Source: Balanoglossus misakiensis | Lineage: Eukaryota > Hemichordata | NCBI GenBank assembly: GCA_040954595.2 | Contig: CM082582.2 | Span: forward strand, 11,966,001 to 12,030,000 | Direction of reading: 5' to 3' | Length of the DNA: 64,000 nucleotides | Part shown: one piece after another, positions 36,747 through 47,308 of the stretch | Position numbering within the stretch: the stretch's first letter is position 1 | Layout of the letters: each line of letters starts with the position of its first letter | Translations under genes and position numbers: made by a program | Notes under the pieces: model-generated | Seen by the model: the letters and a program-made list of their open reading frames with translations, nothing else | Told to the model about the DNA's origin: nothing | The model's database searches: none

Positions 36747-37371
36747 ATGGCTGAAAAAGACGTGACTGTCGAGGGTGGCGGCGTCGAAGAAAAGTTCAGA
36801 GGAATAAGAGATGAAAATGGGAAAAACCTGAAAACCGTGGTCTGTCAACGATGTGAATCGAAAGTTTTGAAACCCGAATCAGCCGTCTTTGTTCAAAAAG
36901 AGGTAAGCAACAACGACAATTTGCTAGAGAATTGTCACTTTCTAAATCTGCAACAAACGATTGTTATAAAGTGATCAATTACATAATGGCATTGCCATTA
37001 GTATAATGAGACTTTGGTACGTAGATGCAGATGGTGACATCAACTATGTAAATTTACCATAATCTAGCTTGTTTTATGACAGATCAGTTAAAATCATATC
37101 GTAAATGTTCCACCATCTTTACTTTCTCCAGCTCTTTCTTCCACATATGAAGAAGAAAAAAGAAGCGTCTGACCAATCTACAGGAGAGACATTGACAGAT
37201 TTCTGGCTGGTAGACGATATGTATACTTTCGAAAATGTTGGCTTTACCAACACTGTGGATAACATCAAGTATTTGACGTGTGCAGATTGTGAGGTCGGAC
37301 CAATAGGATGGCACGATTTGAGAAACAAAAAACAGTATTTTGTGGCTTTGGACAGAGTATATCATTCCTAA
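36747..37371 (+). CDS. RABIF: Rab-interacting factor Mss4/RABIF (2 exons, 131 aa)
   Basis: RABIF (MSS4) is a small cytosolic zinc protein that binds nucleotide-free exocytic Rab GTPases and acts as a Rab chaperone or weak exchange factor. Exons: 36747-36902 and 37132-37371, with one phase-0 GT-AG intron. The four zinc cysteines are seen as CQRC (C33, C36) and CADC near residue 100. Other marks are LFLPHMKKK, DFWLVDDMYTFENVGFT and GPIGWHDLRNK, close to human LFLPSMRKK, HWLVEDMFIFENVGFT and GPIGWHCLDDK. Human length is 123. The start at 36747 (MAEKDV) is chosen because it matches the family length; an in-frame ATG further upstream would add 28 residues. Candidate AATAAA at 37679-37684. Confidence 0.95.
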
Positions 37372-37855
37372 TATAACCCAACAATTGTGAATTTAATGTT
37401 TCACTGAGGGGAAAGTAAATTGTGTAACTTATCGCTGTAAAATACTGTGACAGAATGGGTTGGATGTGTAGACATAGACACTGTGAGAGGATGGGTCGTT
37501 TTGTTCTAGTTTATTATAGAACATGTATTTTGTTTGACAAAATATTTTGTATAATGTAGAACTTACTTTAAATTCACATCACATTATCACTTTTAATCAG
37601 TGAGAATTAATACCAATTCTTAGAATTCATCTCTAGTCATAGTACTCAAAATCAAAGTGAATAATAGGTACTCAATTGAATAAATAAACTCTATAAATTG
37701 TCCAAGGCCTGGTATTTAAAAACTTAAACCAGTTTCATGCTCACCCTGTAAAGTTCATTAATGCTGTAAATGCAAATGAATTACTAGAAAATATTCTGCT
37801 GTCATGCTGGAAATGATCATTTCATTATATCACAAAAAGTTGACACACAGATAAT
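37372..37855. other. Convergent intergenic region
   Basis: 484 bp between RABIF and ligase stops. Plus-strand AATAAA at 37679-37684 and 37683-37688; minus-strand AATAAA at 37510-37515 and ATTAAA at 37592-37597. Their positions suggest overlapping 3' ends. Confidence 0.5.
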
Positions 37856-40800
37856 CTAATCCTTTTTTTCTGCCTTGTCAGCAAGTGACTTATTTGATTC
37901 CAATATACAGTCCTTGGGTTCGGTTTTGTCAGCAGCAACACCAAGATAAGTTGGAAACCTTGGTGTACCACTGTTGCTGTATTCTTGAAACTTGTAAACA
38001 ATAATCGTGCCTTTCTTGGGAGGCTTGCTTCTATCTTTATCCTTTAACCTGCAATATAATAAACAAATAATCTAAGTTGTTGTAATGGTAGCTTGTGGTG
38101 GTCGTTTTACCACCAAGTGTTCAGTATTACGGAGTGCTAATACAATTGATCAGAAAACTAAATTTTACCATGTGCTCTCTCGAGAAATGTGTCCACAGTT
38201 AATCTAATTAGTGATTCTCAACTTACCCCGAGCCAACTGAAAAGAGTTTCCCATTGGCCATTTGACATCTGAGAGCACCAACACGTCCCTGGTTACGACC
38301 TTTGCCCTCTTCGTAACCAACCACTACCGCCTGAAGGCGAACAAACAAAAGAACAACGGTTATGATGGTCCATGACGTTGTGATGAAAGCGTATGACACT
38401 GACGAAAGTTGTTATATGTTATATGTTGTTTTAGAACTTTTGAAAACAGAATAATTTAAGCATTTTTTCAGATTATAAGCAAGTGGAATGTCGACTGTTG
38501 ATACATACCTCCGCATCATGAAATGTCTTGATTTTCAGGAGAGTGTTCGACCGACAGTTCTCGTACTTTGATTTTGGCTGTCTGATCATCACGCCCTCGC
38601 CGCCGACACCGTTGATTCTTTTCAGCTCAGATTGCAAATGGTCTGCACCTTTGCACTTCGTCTGGTCGACAACTGTCACCGTTGGTACCCTGTATAATTA
38701 AGATGCGAAGAGGTGGTAATATTCTTCCGGTGGAACAAACTAGACAGCAGGAATGAACTTTATTCCTTATCGAAGCCAACAGTATTCTGTTTTATAGATA
38801 TTTTTTTTTGGAAAACTAAGTACAGTTAACTTACTTGTGCGCACTGAAGTAATCTTCCAACGCCTGCATCCTATCCTCAAATCCTTGCTTGAGATTCGGT
38901 GCATCGAAGACATGAAAAGTGACTTTCTTCCATCGCTCATCCGTATCGTGGGACTTGACGATGCTGACAGTGGACTGGAACATTCCTCTTCCTCCGAATA
39001 ATTCACCGTCAAGTTCCATATCAGTTGGGAAATCCTAAAAATAGAAAGAGAACAATTTATCTCAAGATAACAATTAAAGTTTTCGGAAGTCAGTTAAGAA
39101 GACGAGTTGGATGTACAACACGAGGAGAAAGATGAATGTGGACGTGCGCAAACTCACCTTAGTAAACCATTCGGGTGCATAGAACCTGTTGCCCAATCTG
39201 GAGCGGAATTTGGAACCATCCCACCAAGCCCGGACACCATCAAGTTTTTCGCTCATCCACCAACCAGTAGGATCCACACTGTAAAAATACAATGTTAGAA
39301 TTTTTAAATGTTGATGATATTTTTATTCAGGTTATACTGGCGCGATAATTGTGCGATAAGTTTAACCGCAAGGAAAACTTTGAAAGAAACCTTACCTCTC
39401 AGTCCATTTATGTGCCAACAACATCTGTATCATCGCTTTACTCGTCTTCTTCGTCGGACTTGGCTCTTCCTTCGCTGCGGACAATCTCCTTGACCGCCGG
39501 GCAGCATATTCTCCAAGACGTACATTTTCAAACTCTTCTCCCAGATACTCTTTCAGATGTTTGCAGGTCCGTTTGTCGACAGGGTTCGACTGATTTTTCC
39601 AACCTATGCACCTGCAAAGATTTCCAAAATTGCATATTGGTTAGCGTTTGGAACAACTCTTGATTATCTCAAATAAAGAGTGTAAAATTTAAATCTTCTA
39701 TAATCTTGTTCAAGAAAAGATTACGTCTTTATACTTACGTGCAATAGTAAGAATCTCCTGTCCGCTTTATTCTATACTTTTCAATATCGACCGAGTCACC
39801 GTCCTCCATTTTATGTTTTGGTTTGACATCATCTGAAATATAAATCCATGAATTTGTTAACCATTTATTACTTTAAACGACGATGTTTTCGGGCACTTTA
39901 TGTACTGCTTTTCTGATTGCCTGCATAGTATACGATGATTGCTGTTGCCATAGATACGCACCTGGATGGAGGAATGCTTTCAGATGTGTCGGATTCTTCC
40001 TGAAGCATTTATCCCAGTATTTACATTTTGGTTTTCTTGTCGTCGTCGTTGCCGTTGACGACGAGGACACGTCAGCCGTCGCCGCTGAAGCCGTGTCAGC
40101 TTTACCAGATGCTTCGTCGGCTTTCGTCACAGTCGCTTCGGCCTTTGTCGCCTTCGTGTCACTGACGTCATCGTCTTCGGGCTCACTGTCACTAAGATCC
40201 CAAGCAATAGTTTTCTTGGCTTTCTTTGCCGCGGTTTCGTCATCACTGCCCTCTTCCGACTTTCGTTTTGTCGTTGCTGTGGCAACAGGTGTCGTTTTGC
40301 TTCCGGCGTCGACTTTCGTATCTACATTAATCGATAGAAGTTGACTGTTTATATTTTGTTATAATTTTTAGAAAGGCCTAAGCCAAGAATGTCTTGTCAA
40401 ATATGTTTTTGTATTGTGGTGTACACGTCAGTAGTAAAAATAATAGGATCATGCTTGTATTTTTCTCTCTGCCCTTTAAACATAAAGAAATCTATGAATA
40501 GTATTTTGTACGTTAGAATAGTGTTGTTGTATGCCTAAAGGGGTGTGTCGTTCAATTGTATAAATTGTCTACATATTATTATGGACATATATATCCGACT
40601 GTGGGAATATATGTACCGCGATTTAGTGCCAAAAAACATTACATTATTACTTGATATTTCATAAATCACATAAATGTCGCATTGGCTCGATCAACAAACC
40701 CTACTATATGTGATCATATATGGCTGACATTTTTGTAGTTTTAAAAAGACCGACAGAATGTCAACGCACCGGTTATGTCGTCTGATTCGTCAGTTGCCGC

Positions 40801-40911
40801 AGTTTTGGCTGCCTTTTCGTCGCTTGGGTGTAAATATGTTTTAAGATGTGTCGGATCTTTTCTGAAACAGTTGTCCCAGTACATGCATTTGGTTTTGCTA
40901 GCGGTAGCCAT
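37856..40911 (-). CDS. ATP-dependent DNA ligase with two PBZ fingers and a SWIM motif (9 exons, 536 aa)
   Basis: Exons 5' to 3': 40770-40911, 39962-40321, 39739-39832, 39396-39611, 39158-39278, 38835-39034, 38509-38689, 38227-38330, 37856-38048, all GT-AG and in frame. Domain order: PBZ finger 1 (C9, C15, H22, H28), a long low-complexity linker, PBZ finger 2 (C147, C153, H160, H166), a SWIM-type CxC...CxH motif (C198, C200, C215, H217), then a minimal nucleotidyltransferase ligase. Ligase motifs are EKLDGVRA with the adenylated lysine K282, ELDGELFGGRG, FHVFDAP, EGVMIR (409-414) and LLKIK. The OB domain has GYEEGKGRNQGRVGALR and VYKFQEYSNSGTPRFPTYL, which resemble bacterial LigE-type ligases more than LIG1, LIG3 or LIG4. 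No N-terminal DNA-binding domain of the LIG1 type is present. PBZ fingers bind poly(ADP-ribose), so a role in sealing breaks marked by PARP in the nucleus is inferred. Vertebrates have no such protein. Multiple introns at family-consistent boundaries show it is a settled eukaryotic gene. Confidence 0.93.
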
Positions 40912-41942
40912 TTCTGTTTTCTTTCTTTCTTTCGATTGTAGCTGTTAGGGTTTCTGATCGCTGGCCAGTCAGTACTGACTCGGTATGGGAAACGTAGCGC
41001 TTTATATACACTGGGTTGCTTAGTTGCTGCGACATGATGGAACATGCGCTGGTATTTAATTTAACCAGCTCAACGTATTAAAACGTGGGCGGGTCTTAGC
41101 AAAAGTTAAATTTAGAATCTTAATGCATGATGTCATGTCGGGGGCGCGCACCTAAATTATATACAGTACATTATTTTATCGTAAAACGTTCACGTACAGA
41201 AGATAACTTTGCAAAATAAGAAACCAAGTCTCCTTTGGTTCAAGACTTTCACTGTTTAGCACGGATCATTGTCTACAATGTGCTCGTTCAGCTGAAAGTG
41301 TCGATCACATAGAAAAATGTATGATTCCCCCTGTAGCAGCAGATCGACATGTCGAGACAGGTCTGCTGTGAGGGCGCTATGTTCTGGAGAAACGACCTTT
41401 ATTGACCTTCACGTACATGCGTCACTACCACCATGCGTCACCCTGCTCGCATTTTACTTTTTCAGCATAATCATCGACAACAGGCCTAGTTTATTTAATC
41501 CCACTCCTTTTTATTAAAAATGCATCATACAATTTCCTGTACAAACCATTGTAAAGAATATCATTGAAAAACAAAATGTAAAGAATGTCCATTCCATGAA
41601 ATATGGCAGTAATCTGGAATATTTCGGAAAAAAATACCATCTTGAAAACATCTATCATATAACACTTTTTGTCGTGAAAAACATAATCACAAAGGTTTAA
41701 AGGGGAAAAATCGCCTAGTTTTTGCTCCAGGACATTGTTACTTTAAATATATTTAAGTTTCAAATGTGAAAACACTGAAAGTCTCAAAGCATTCATGCAT
41801 TTTCTGTCGTAAATGTATAAATCTAGCATTCTGTATTCCAACTGCATTTTCAGGGTCTCCAGGTTGTTTCCATGTTTCCAGTTATAACTTTAATACTTTT
41901 TACAAAATAATGTCTGTCATCATCTTGAGTCGATATCTCCGA
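40912..41942. other. Intergenic region upstream of the ligase
   Basis: About 1.0 kb between the ligase start and the stop of STMP1, both on the minus strand. It should contain the ligase promoter and the STMP1 3'UTR. No gene or repeat was recognised. Confidence 0.5.
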
Positions 41943-43183
41943 TCAGCTATTGTCCTTCGTGTCCTTTGGTCCATCTTTCTTTTCATATTTCTTCACCAGT
42001 CCTTTCAGGTCATTTATAATGTCTTTTATCTTGGGGACCTACAAGGGAACACAGGAAAACATTTTATTGGGTGTCACAGATTGACGGCCCAGAGCTTGTA
42101 TCTTTAATTTCACCTTCTTCAGACTACCAGTAGATGTGTAATTCTCACCTCATAATTCTGTGCTGCATATACTCCAGCCACACCACCTATGATAAATCCA
42201 GCCTGCAAAGAGATTAAAAAAATGTATAACATTACTATACTGGTATTTTACCTGTTGAACAATTTACAACAGAAGATTATCATGAATCTTAAGATGAGTT
42301 CAATGTACAGATGTAAAATATCATGTGACAATTACCATAAAACCCATTCTCCTTGATATTGAAAGTTTCACCCACACAGCGAGTCTTGTACCAATTTGAC
42401 GTTGCAAGATAGTTTGTAAATATTCTGCACTTCAGTCTCAAGTGAACGAAGACAACTATTGCTGGAATGGTACTCTCACGTATTTATAGCCCTTGATGGA
42501 CTCTGGTGCAAATTTCTAAGATGGTTTCATCAGCATTTAACAATACTGAGGTGTCTTAAAGTTTCATCATGATCTTCATGGTTGACTGACTGGCGAACTG
42601 ACGTGTCGATTGGCCAGAAATACACGTATTGTTAAGACACAGCCCATTCACGATCACAAGGCATTGTGTGTGACGTACAACTGTACATAAATGTATTGTT
42701 GGTAGTCACAAGGTGCAAACTGCTTTGTGTACGTGTGATCAAACGGGCTTCATGCTTTCTAAATTGGGTTAAGTATGTAAATAACACGTCTACGTGACGG
42801 TGAAGACCACTGGGGCGTGACTGGGGTAAGACCAGAAGCACAGACTGGTGACGTATATTCCATGACTAATAGTACCATGCCAGACCACTGTCACTTTCTA
42901 TTTATGATCGAGCTAGATTGGTAACTTTAAGAACAAAGCAAACAGCAAAGGAACTACGTTTGTTGCAATAACTTGAACAATAATTGTTTTGAGTTGACCT
43001 TCAATTACCAGTGTCATTTATTTCCATTGTTGATATGTACCACAGTGACGAACACTAAATAAAGTTCATCGACTCACGAAATTAACAGCGTTCTGTTTAG
43101 ACTACAAAATGTACAAGTGTACCACAGTCGCAGTGTACATCACTTTAGAAATCGGGACATATCCTTACCGAAAATCCCAACAT
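41943..43183 (-). CDS. STMP1: Short transmembrane mitochondrial protein 1 (3 exons, 54 aa)
   Basis: STMP1 (C7orf73, also called mitolamban or MM47) is a mitochondrial inner-membrane microprotein reported to associate with respiratory complexes, notably complex III. Exons 5' to 3': 43169-43183 (only five codons, MLGFS), 42149-42202, 41943-42038. The joined protein starts with a hydrophobic helix (MLGFSAGFIIGGVAGVYAAQ) and continues NYEVPKIKDIINDLKGL, against human [27 protein letters not shown]. A lysine-rich tail follows. Human is 47 residues. The gene is too short and too split to appear as an open frame; it was found by splicing. Head to head with MRPL38, 115 bp apart. Confidence 0.92.
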
Positions 43184-43298
43184 CTCTAGAAGATAGCACT
43201 ATTTGGACGTGCAAGCCGAAAAACGATGTCAGACCTTTGCTTGACCTTGCCTGACCTGACGATGTCACCACGCATGCCCACTCGCTTTGAAATCAAAT
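43184..43298. promoter_or_regulatory. 115-bp bidirectional promoter, STMP1 / MRPL38
   Basis: Two nuclear genes for mitochondrial proteins start on either side of 115 bp. A TGACCTTG word at 43242-43249 (CAAGGTCA on the other strand) matches the half-site recognised by estrogen-related and similar nuclear receptors. No TATA box is seen. The regulatory role is inferred. Confidence 0.6.
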
Positions 43299-45340
43299 AT
43301 GGCTGCGCCCTTGGCGAATGTGGCTCGCTTGACGGCAACATCATTTCCCCGTGTTTCCCCTTTAATTTGCTCTCAAATTGCAGGACTGAATGCGTCAAGG
43401 CTACAGACTAAAAGATGCCTATGTCTAGGAGGTAAGACCCAAGAAAATATTCTATCACGTCAAGTACAACTTGTAGATAACGTGGTACCACGTGTGGTGT
43501 ACGCGTAGCTCGGGGGGGGGGGGGGGGGGGGGTAGGTCACATGTTCAGGTGAGCTCCACAACTTGTGTTATGTTCCCTTTCTATTTTACTTTACAACTTG
43601 ATGCGTGACATGTAATCTACTTTCTACATGGAATTATTTACAGCATCAGCAGGTATTGATATTGGATTACCTAAACCTAAGGAGTCAAGGAGAAGGCAAT
43701 TTAAAGAAAGAGTGGCCCGTATGAGAGAAAATAGACAAGACCCAAAACTGGAGCAATCTGCAAGGCATAGGAAATGTGAGTTTATAAGAGACAGTGATAG
43801 ATTAGGTCATTACAGTGATCATGGAACTTCATGTACACTACAATGTTTGGTTTGTTTTGATACATGTAAATATTCAGTTGTTATTTCATTTTTAGTGAAA
43901 ATTTTCCTGGATGAAGTGAAGCAAGACTGGGAAATCACATCAGGACCCTACCAAATCAGAGATATTGCTCAGCACTATAATGTATACAAAGACTTGTTTG
44001 ATGGCGCAAGTTTTTTACCTCAAGTGATTATGCACATTCACTATGATCAGAGTCAAGACTTTGGTGTACCGGTTTACAGAGGAAATGTTGTTACTCCTGC
44101 AGAGGTATGTATCGGAACAAAAAGAATGTTACAAAACCCATTGTTTTATATGGTAAGGTTAGACCTCTATAGAGGGAACTGGGGTGAAAGGGTTAAATGT
44201 ATAGTAACAGCCTGATGTGTGTTCATTTCAGATGAGAATACATTTCAAATTTTGTATCTTGCAGGCCACAAACGCTCCTTCTGTCTCATTCAACAGTGAT
44301 CCAGGTGACATGTGGACATTACTCTGCACAAATCCAGGTTGGTTTCCATTTTTCACTTTTCAGAATATTCCCATTTTCTTTTTGCCACTGTAGAGCAAGA
44401 GAAATCTAAGAAATTTATATTTGTGATTTGATTTTTTTAATAATTAGATGGTCATCTATTGGACAATGAAGCAGAGTATCTCCATTGGATGATGTAAGTA
44501 ATTTACTTGGCATGTTGGTCATTTTATATAGACAAACAGAATTGTCAGATTGGCTGTTTTCAAAATTTGGACACATTCCAATACAAGAAAATTGAATTCT
44601 TTAATCTCATGTTTACTGACACCTTTTTGCTGTTGTTGGTTCAAAAATCAATCTTTTCTCTTTTGCATTCTTAGAGGCAACATACTGGGAAATGACATCA
44701 ACAAGGGTGAAACAATATGTGACTACTTAAAACCTTTCCCAGCATCTGGTACAGGTTATCACAGGTTCATCTACATCCTCTTCAAACAGAGTCAAAAAAT
44801 TGATTTTGCCAGTGAACAAAGACAGTTGCCATGGTAAGCTGATAAAACATCAAACCTGCTGAAGTTGAACAGCGATTGAAGTCCACTGTTTTGCGTATTT
44901 CTTAAAAAACACTAAATGAAGATTGTGACAAGTGTTGATAATTACAAAGCTTCTCTCTTCTTTCTAGTTATAGCCTGAGGGAAAGAACTTTCAAGACGCT
45001 CGACTTTTACAAAAAATTCGAAGATGCGCTCACTCCAGCTGGACTGAATTTCTTCCAGTGTCGATGGGACAAATCTGTCACTGACTTGTTCCGAGAAACC
45101 TTAGGTAAGATTTGATGTGGTCTGTGTGATAAATCAGCTGGGGTTACTATTGCTATAAGGAGGGAAGAATATATGCCTTTGTCACACCAGAAATAAACCT
45201 TTATTTTTTCTATCCATTTTTCAGCAATGAGAGAGCCATACTTTGAATACGACCACCCGCCTCTGTACATTGCACCACAGAAGAAATGGCCACACAGAAG
45301 GAGGATTGAGTACCTCAACAAGTACATCCCTCCCGAGTGA
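43299..45340 (+). CDS. MRPL38: Mitochondrial ribosomal protein L38 (8 exons, 334 aa)
   Basis: MRPL38 is a PEBP-fold protein of the mitochondrial large ribosomal subunit. Exons: 43299-43431, 43644-43775, 43896-44104, 44265-44337, 44448-44493, 44675-44833, 44968-45104, 45225-45340. The start [16 protein letters not shown] gives an arginine-containing, acid-free N-terminus fitting a mitochondrial presequence. The middle has the PEBP core: [22 protein letters not shown], then [12 protein letters not shown]. The C-terminus has [23 protein letters not shown] and [13 protein letters not shown], typical of L38. Human forms are up to 380 residues. An in-frame TTG upstream was not used as a start. Intron 1 contains a 21-G homopolymer. 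Confidence 0.95.
43512..43532. repeat. Poly-G tract (G21)
   Basis: An uninterrupted run of 21 guanines in intron 1 of MRPL38, about 80 bp after the donor site. Such a run could be miscounted in assembly or could fold as a G-quadruplex. Confidence 0.95.
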
Positions 45341-47308
45341 AGAGAAAGATAGTCTTGTTTGAATTGTACTTGCCCCCTTACCAACTTCGGCAAGGTGGTG
45401 TGTGGTACAAGATATGTTGGGGATGTTATTAAGGCATGTGGTGTGATTTATTACTATCAAAAATTTGAAGTGGTCAGAGGTAGATTTCCAGAGGCAGGGA
45501 CTGGCATTTTGTACTACCAACAAGTGTGTTCAGTTGAGCAATAATTTCTGCTGCTAGTGCGAGAGGGCGCTGTAGTAAGTATATGTAATACCATGCAAGT
45601 CCACCTTCCACATATTGATGATACAACACCATACACCAAGTAACATACACTTCACAAGTTGCATTGATATCCAATACTGAGTTCTTTTATTTGCATCACA
45701 TTTTAATCCATGTTACATGTTACCATAGTAACTGACAAACGGTTATAGATATTTACACATTCCAAAATGAAAGTCGTATAGTGAGTTGACACATGACAAA
45801 TTCAAATTGCACATTAATATAGTGTGTTATAGTTGTTCATTATTTACAAAGTTACATTGAAAAGATACCATGGTTCTGGCATTTAGTCTGAGCAGTACCC
45901 CTATGATCTGAATATTCCTTTTTTACCTGCCTACCATGCTATGTTGGTCACTGGAGCTGTGGCCCCGAGGAAAACAAAAGTCCTGTAAATATTTTTTCAG
46001 ATCCCCATCACCTCTTGGGATATCTGACCTTTGACCCTATACCCTAAAATTCCTTCAATGTTAGCCACAACAACAAGCACAACTCACTGATAATATTTCT
46101 GACTTCCCTTGGCATGGCTAGTAAGAAAATTACGTCAATGGAATGATTAGTGTTTTTTTTTTAAAACATACACTGACCCCTAAGCATGTTACCTCTTTAC
46201 TACATACTTCAGCACTGTACAGACCCCAGAATTGTCCCAATTGAAAGATTTTGTACAAGATTCATACTGTGAATTACATTATAAACTGGAGTTCACTGAT
46301 GTGCGCGTTTTCAGTCTTACAATCTTTGAATTAAAGAAAGCTCAATACCATCTACCATTTGGTATGATCAAAACTGATATAAAAACCCTCTGAGACAGTC
46401 ACTTGGCATGATCATGGCTAAGTGTAACAGCACAACATTTTTTTCACCTACTGCTGATATGGTACTGCTCATTGAAAACTACAATGTATGAAGTATATGC
46501 TTGGCAAGATCAAATACCTAGTTACAATGTTCGACTTTGTGGGTTAGTTACTTATGAGAAATTTGAAAAAATATAATTTCTTTTTTTCCTGTCTTTTGAC
46601 AAGACTGATACTAGTAATTACACATCTTTAGTACAAGCTGTACATGTACTACTTGCCCTGTGACCTGTGACCTTTGGTCTTGTAAAGAGTATTGACATCA
46701 AAAGTTACATTTAAAAAATATTTCACTGGAGAACACCTCCATAATGATGTCATTTTTTTTGCAATTGTTGGGGTAGAGAGAAACTTAATGAAACAGCACA
46801 GATGTTTGTACATATTCGAGGAAAGTTTTTGTTTGGATTACTGGTAGTGTTCACAAGAGGTTTTCTAGATGTTTGGTTCAGGAGAAGTTCTGCATGTGAA
46901 AATGCATTGTTTCCAATCCCACATAATTTTATCTTTTGAGAACTTGACATACATGACCGTATACATTTTGGAGAAAAACATTTTGTTTTTCTTGTCTACA
47001 AAAATCAAGTCAACAGAAACAGAAATTCAACTTAGCACCAATTAAATCCTAGACAATTCAGCCAAAATGTCAAGGAATAAAAGAAACATAAATTAAAACA
47101 TACTGAGACAACACTGAGTCCAGTGTTTAATACCAGTTCACTTTACATCAAATTAGTGATAAAAAGTTGAGGCTTTATTTTTTAAATATACTGTTCAAAA
47201 CAGACATAAAATACTACACAGATAAACAGGACACAAAATGATGCGAATCATGCAATTTGGTGGCAGGATCGAGGCGGCTTGAAGTGATTGAAACCGGAAT
47301 GAACTAGT
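45341..47308. other. 2-kb convergent intergenic region
   Basis: 3'UTRs of MRPL38 and DENND11 and intervening DNA. A minus-strand AATAAA at 47174-47179 lies about 130 bp after the DENND11 stop. No gene, RNA or clear repeat was recognised. Confidence 0.5.

Noticed and set aside
39883-40344. 153-codon plus-strand open frame, serine/valine/alanine-rich
   Set aside because: Antisense of the low-complexity linker exon of the ligase; the minus frame has the PBZ finger.
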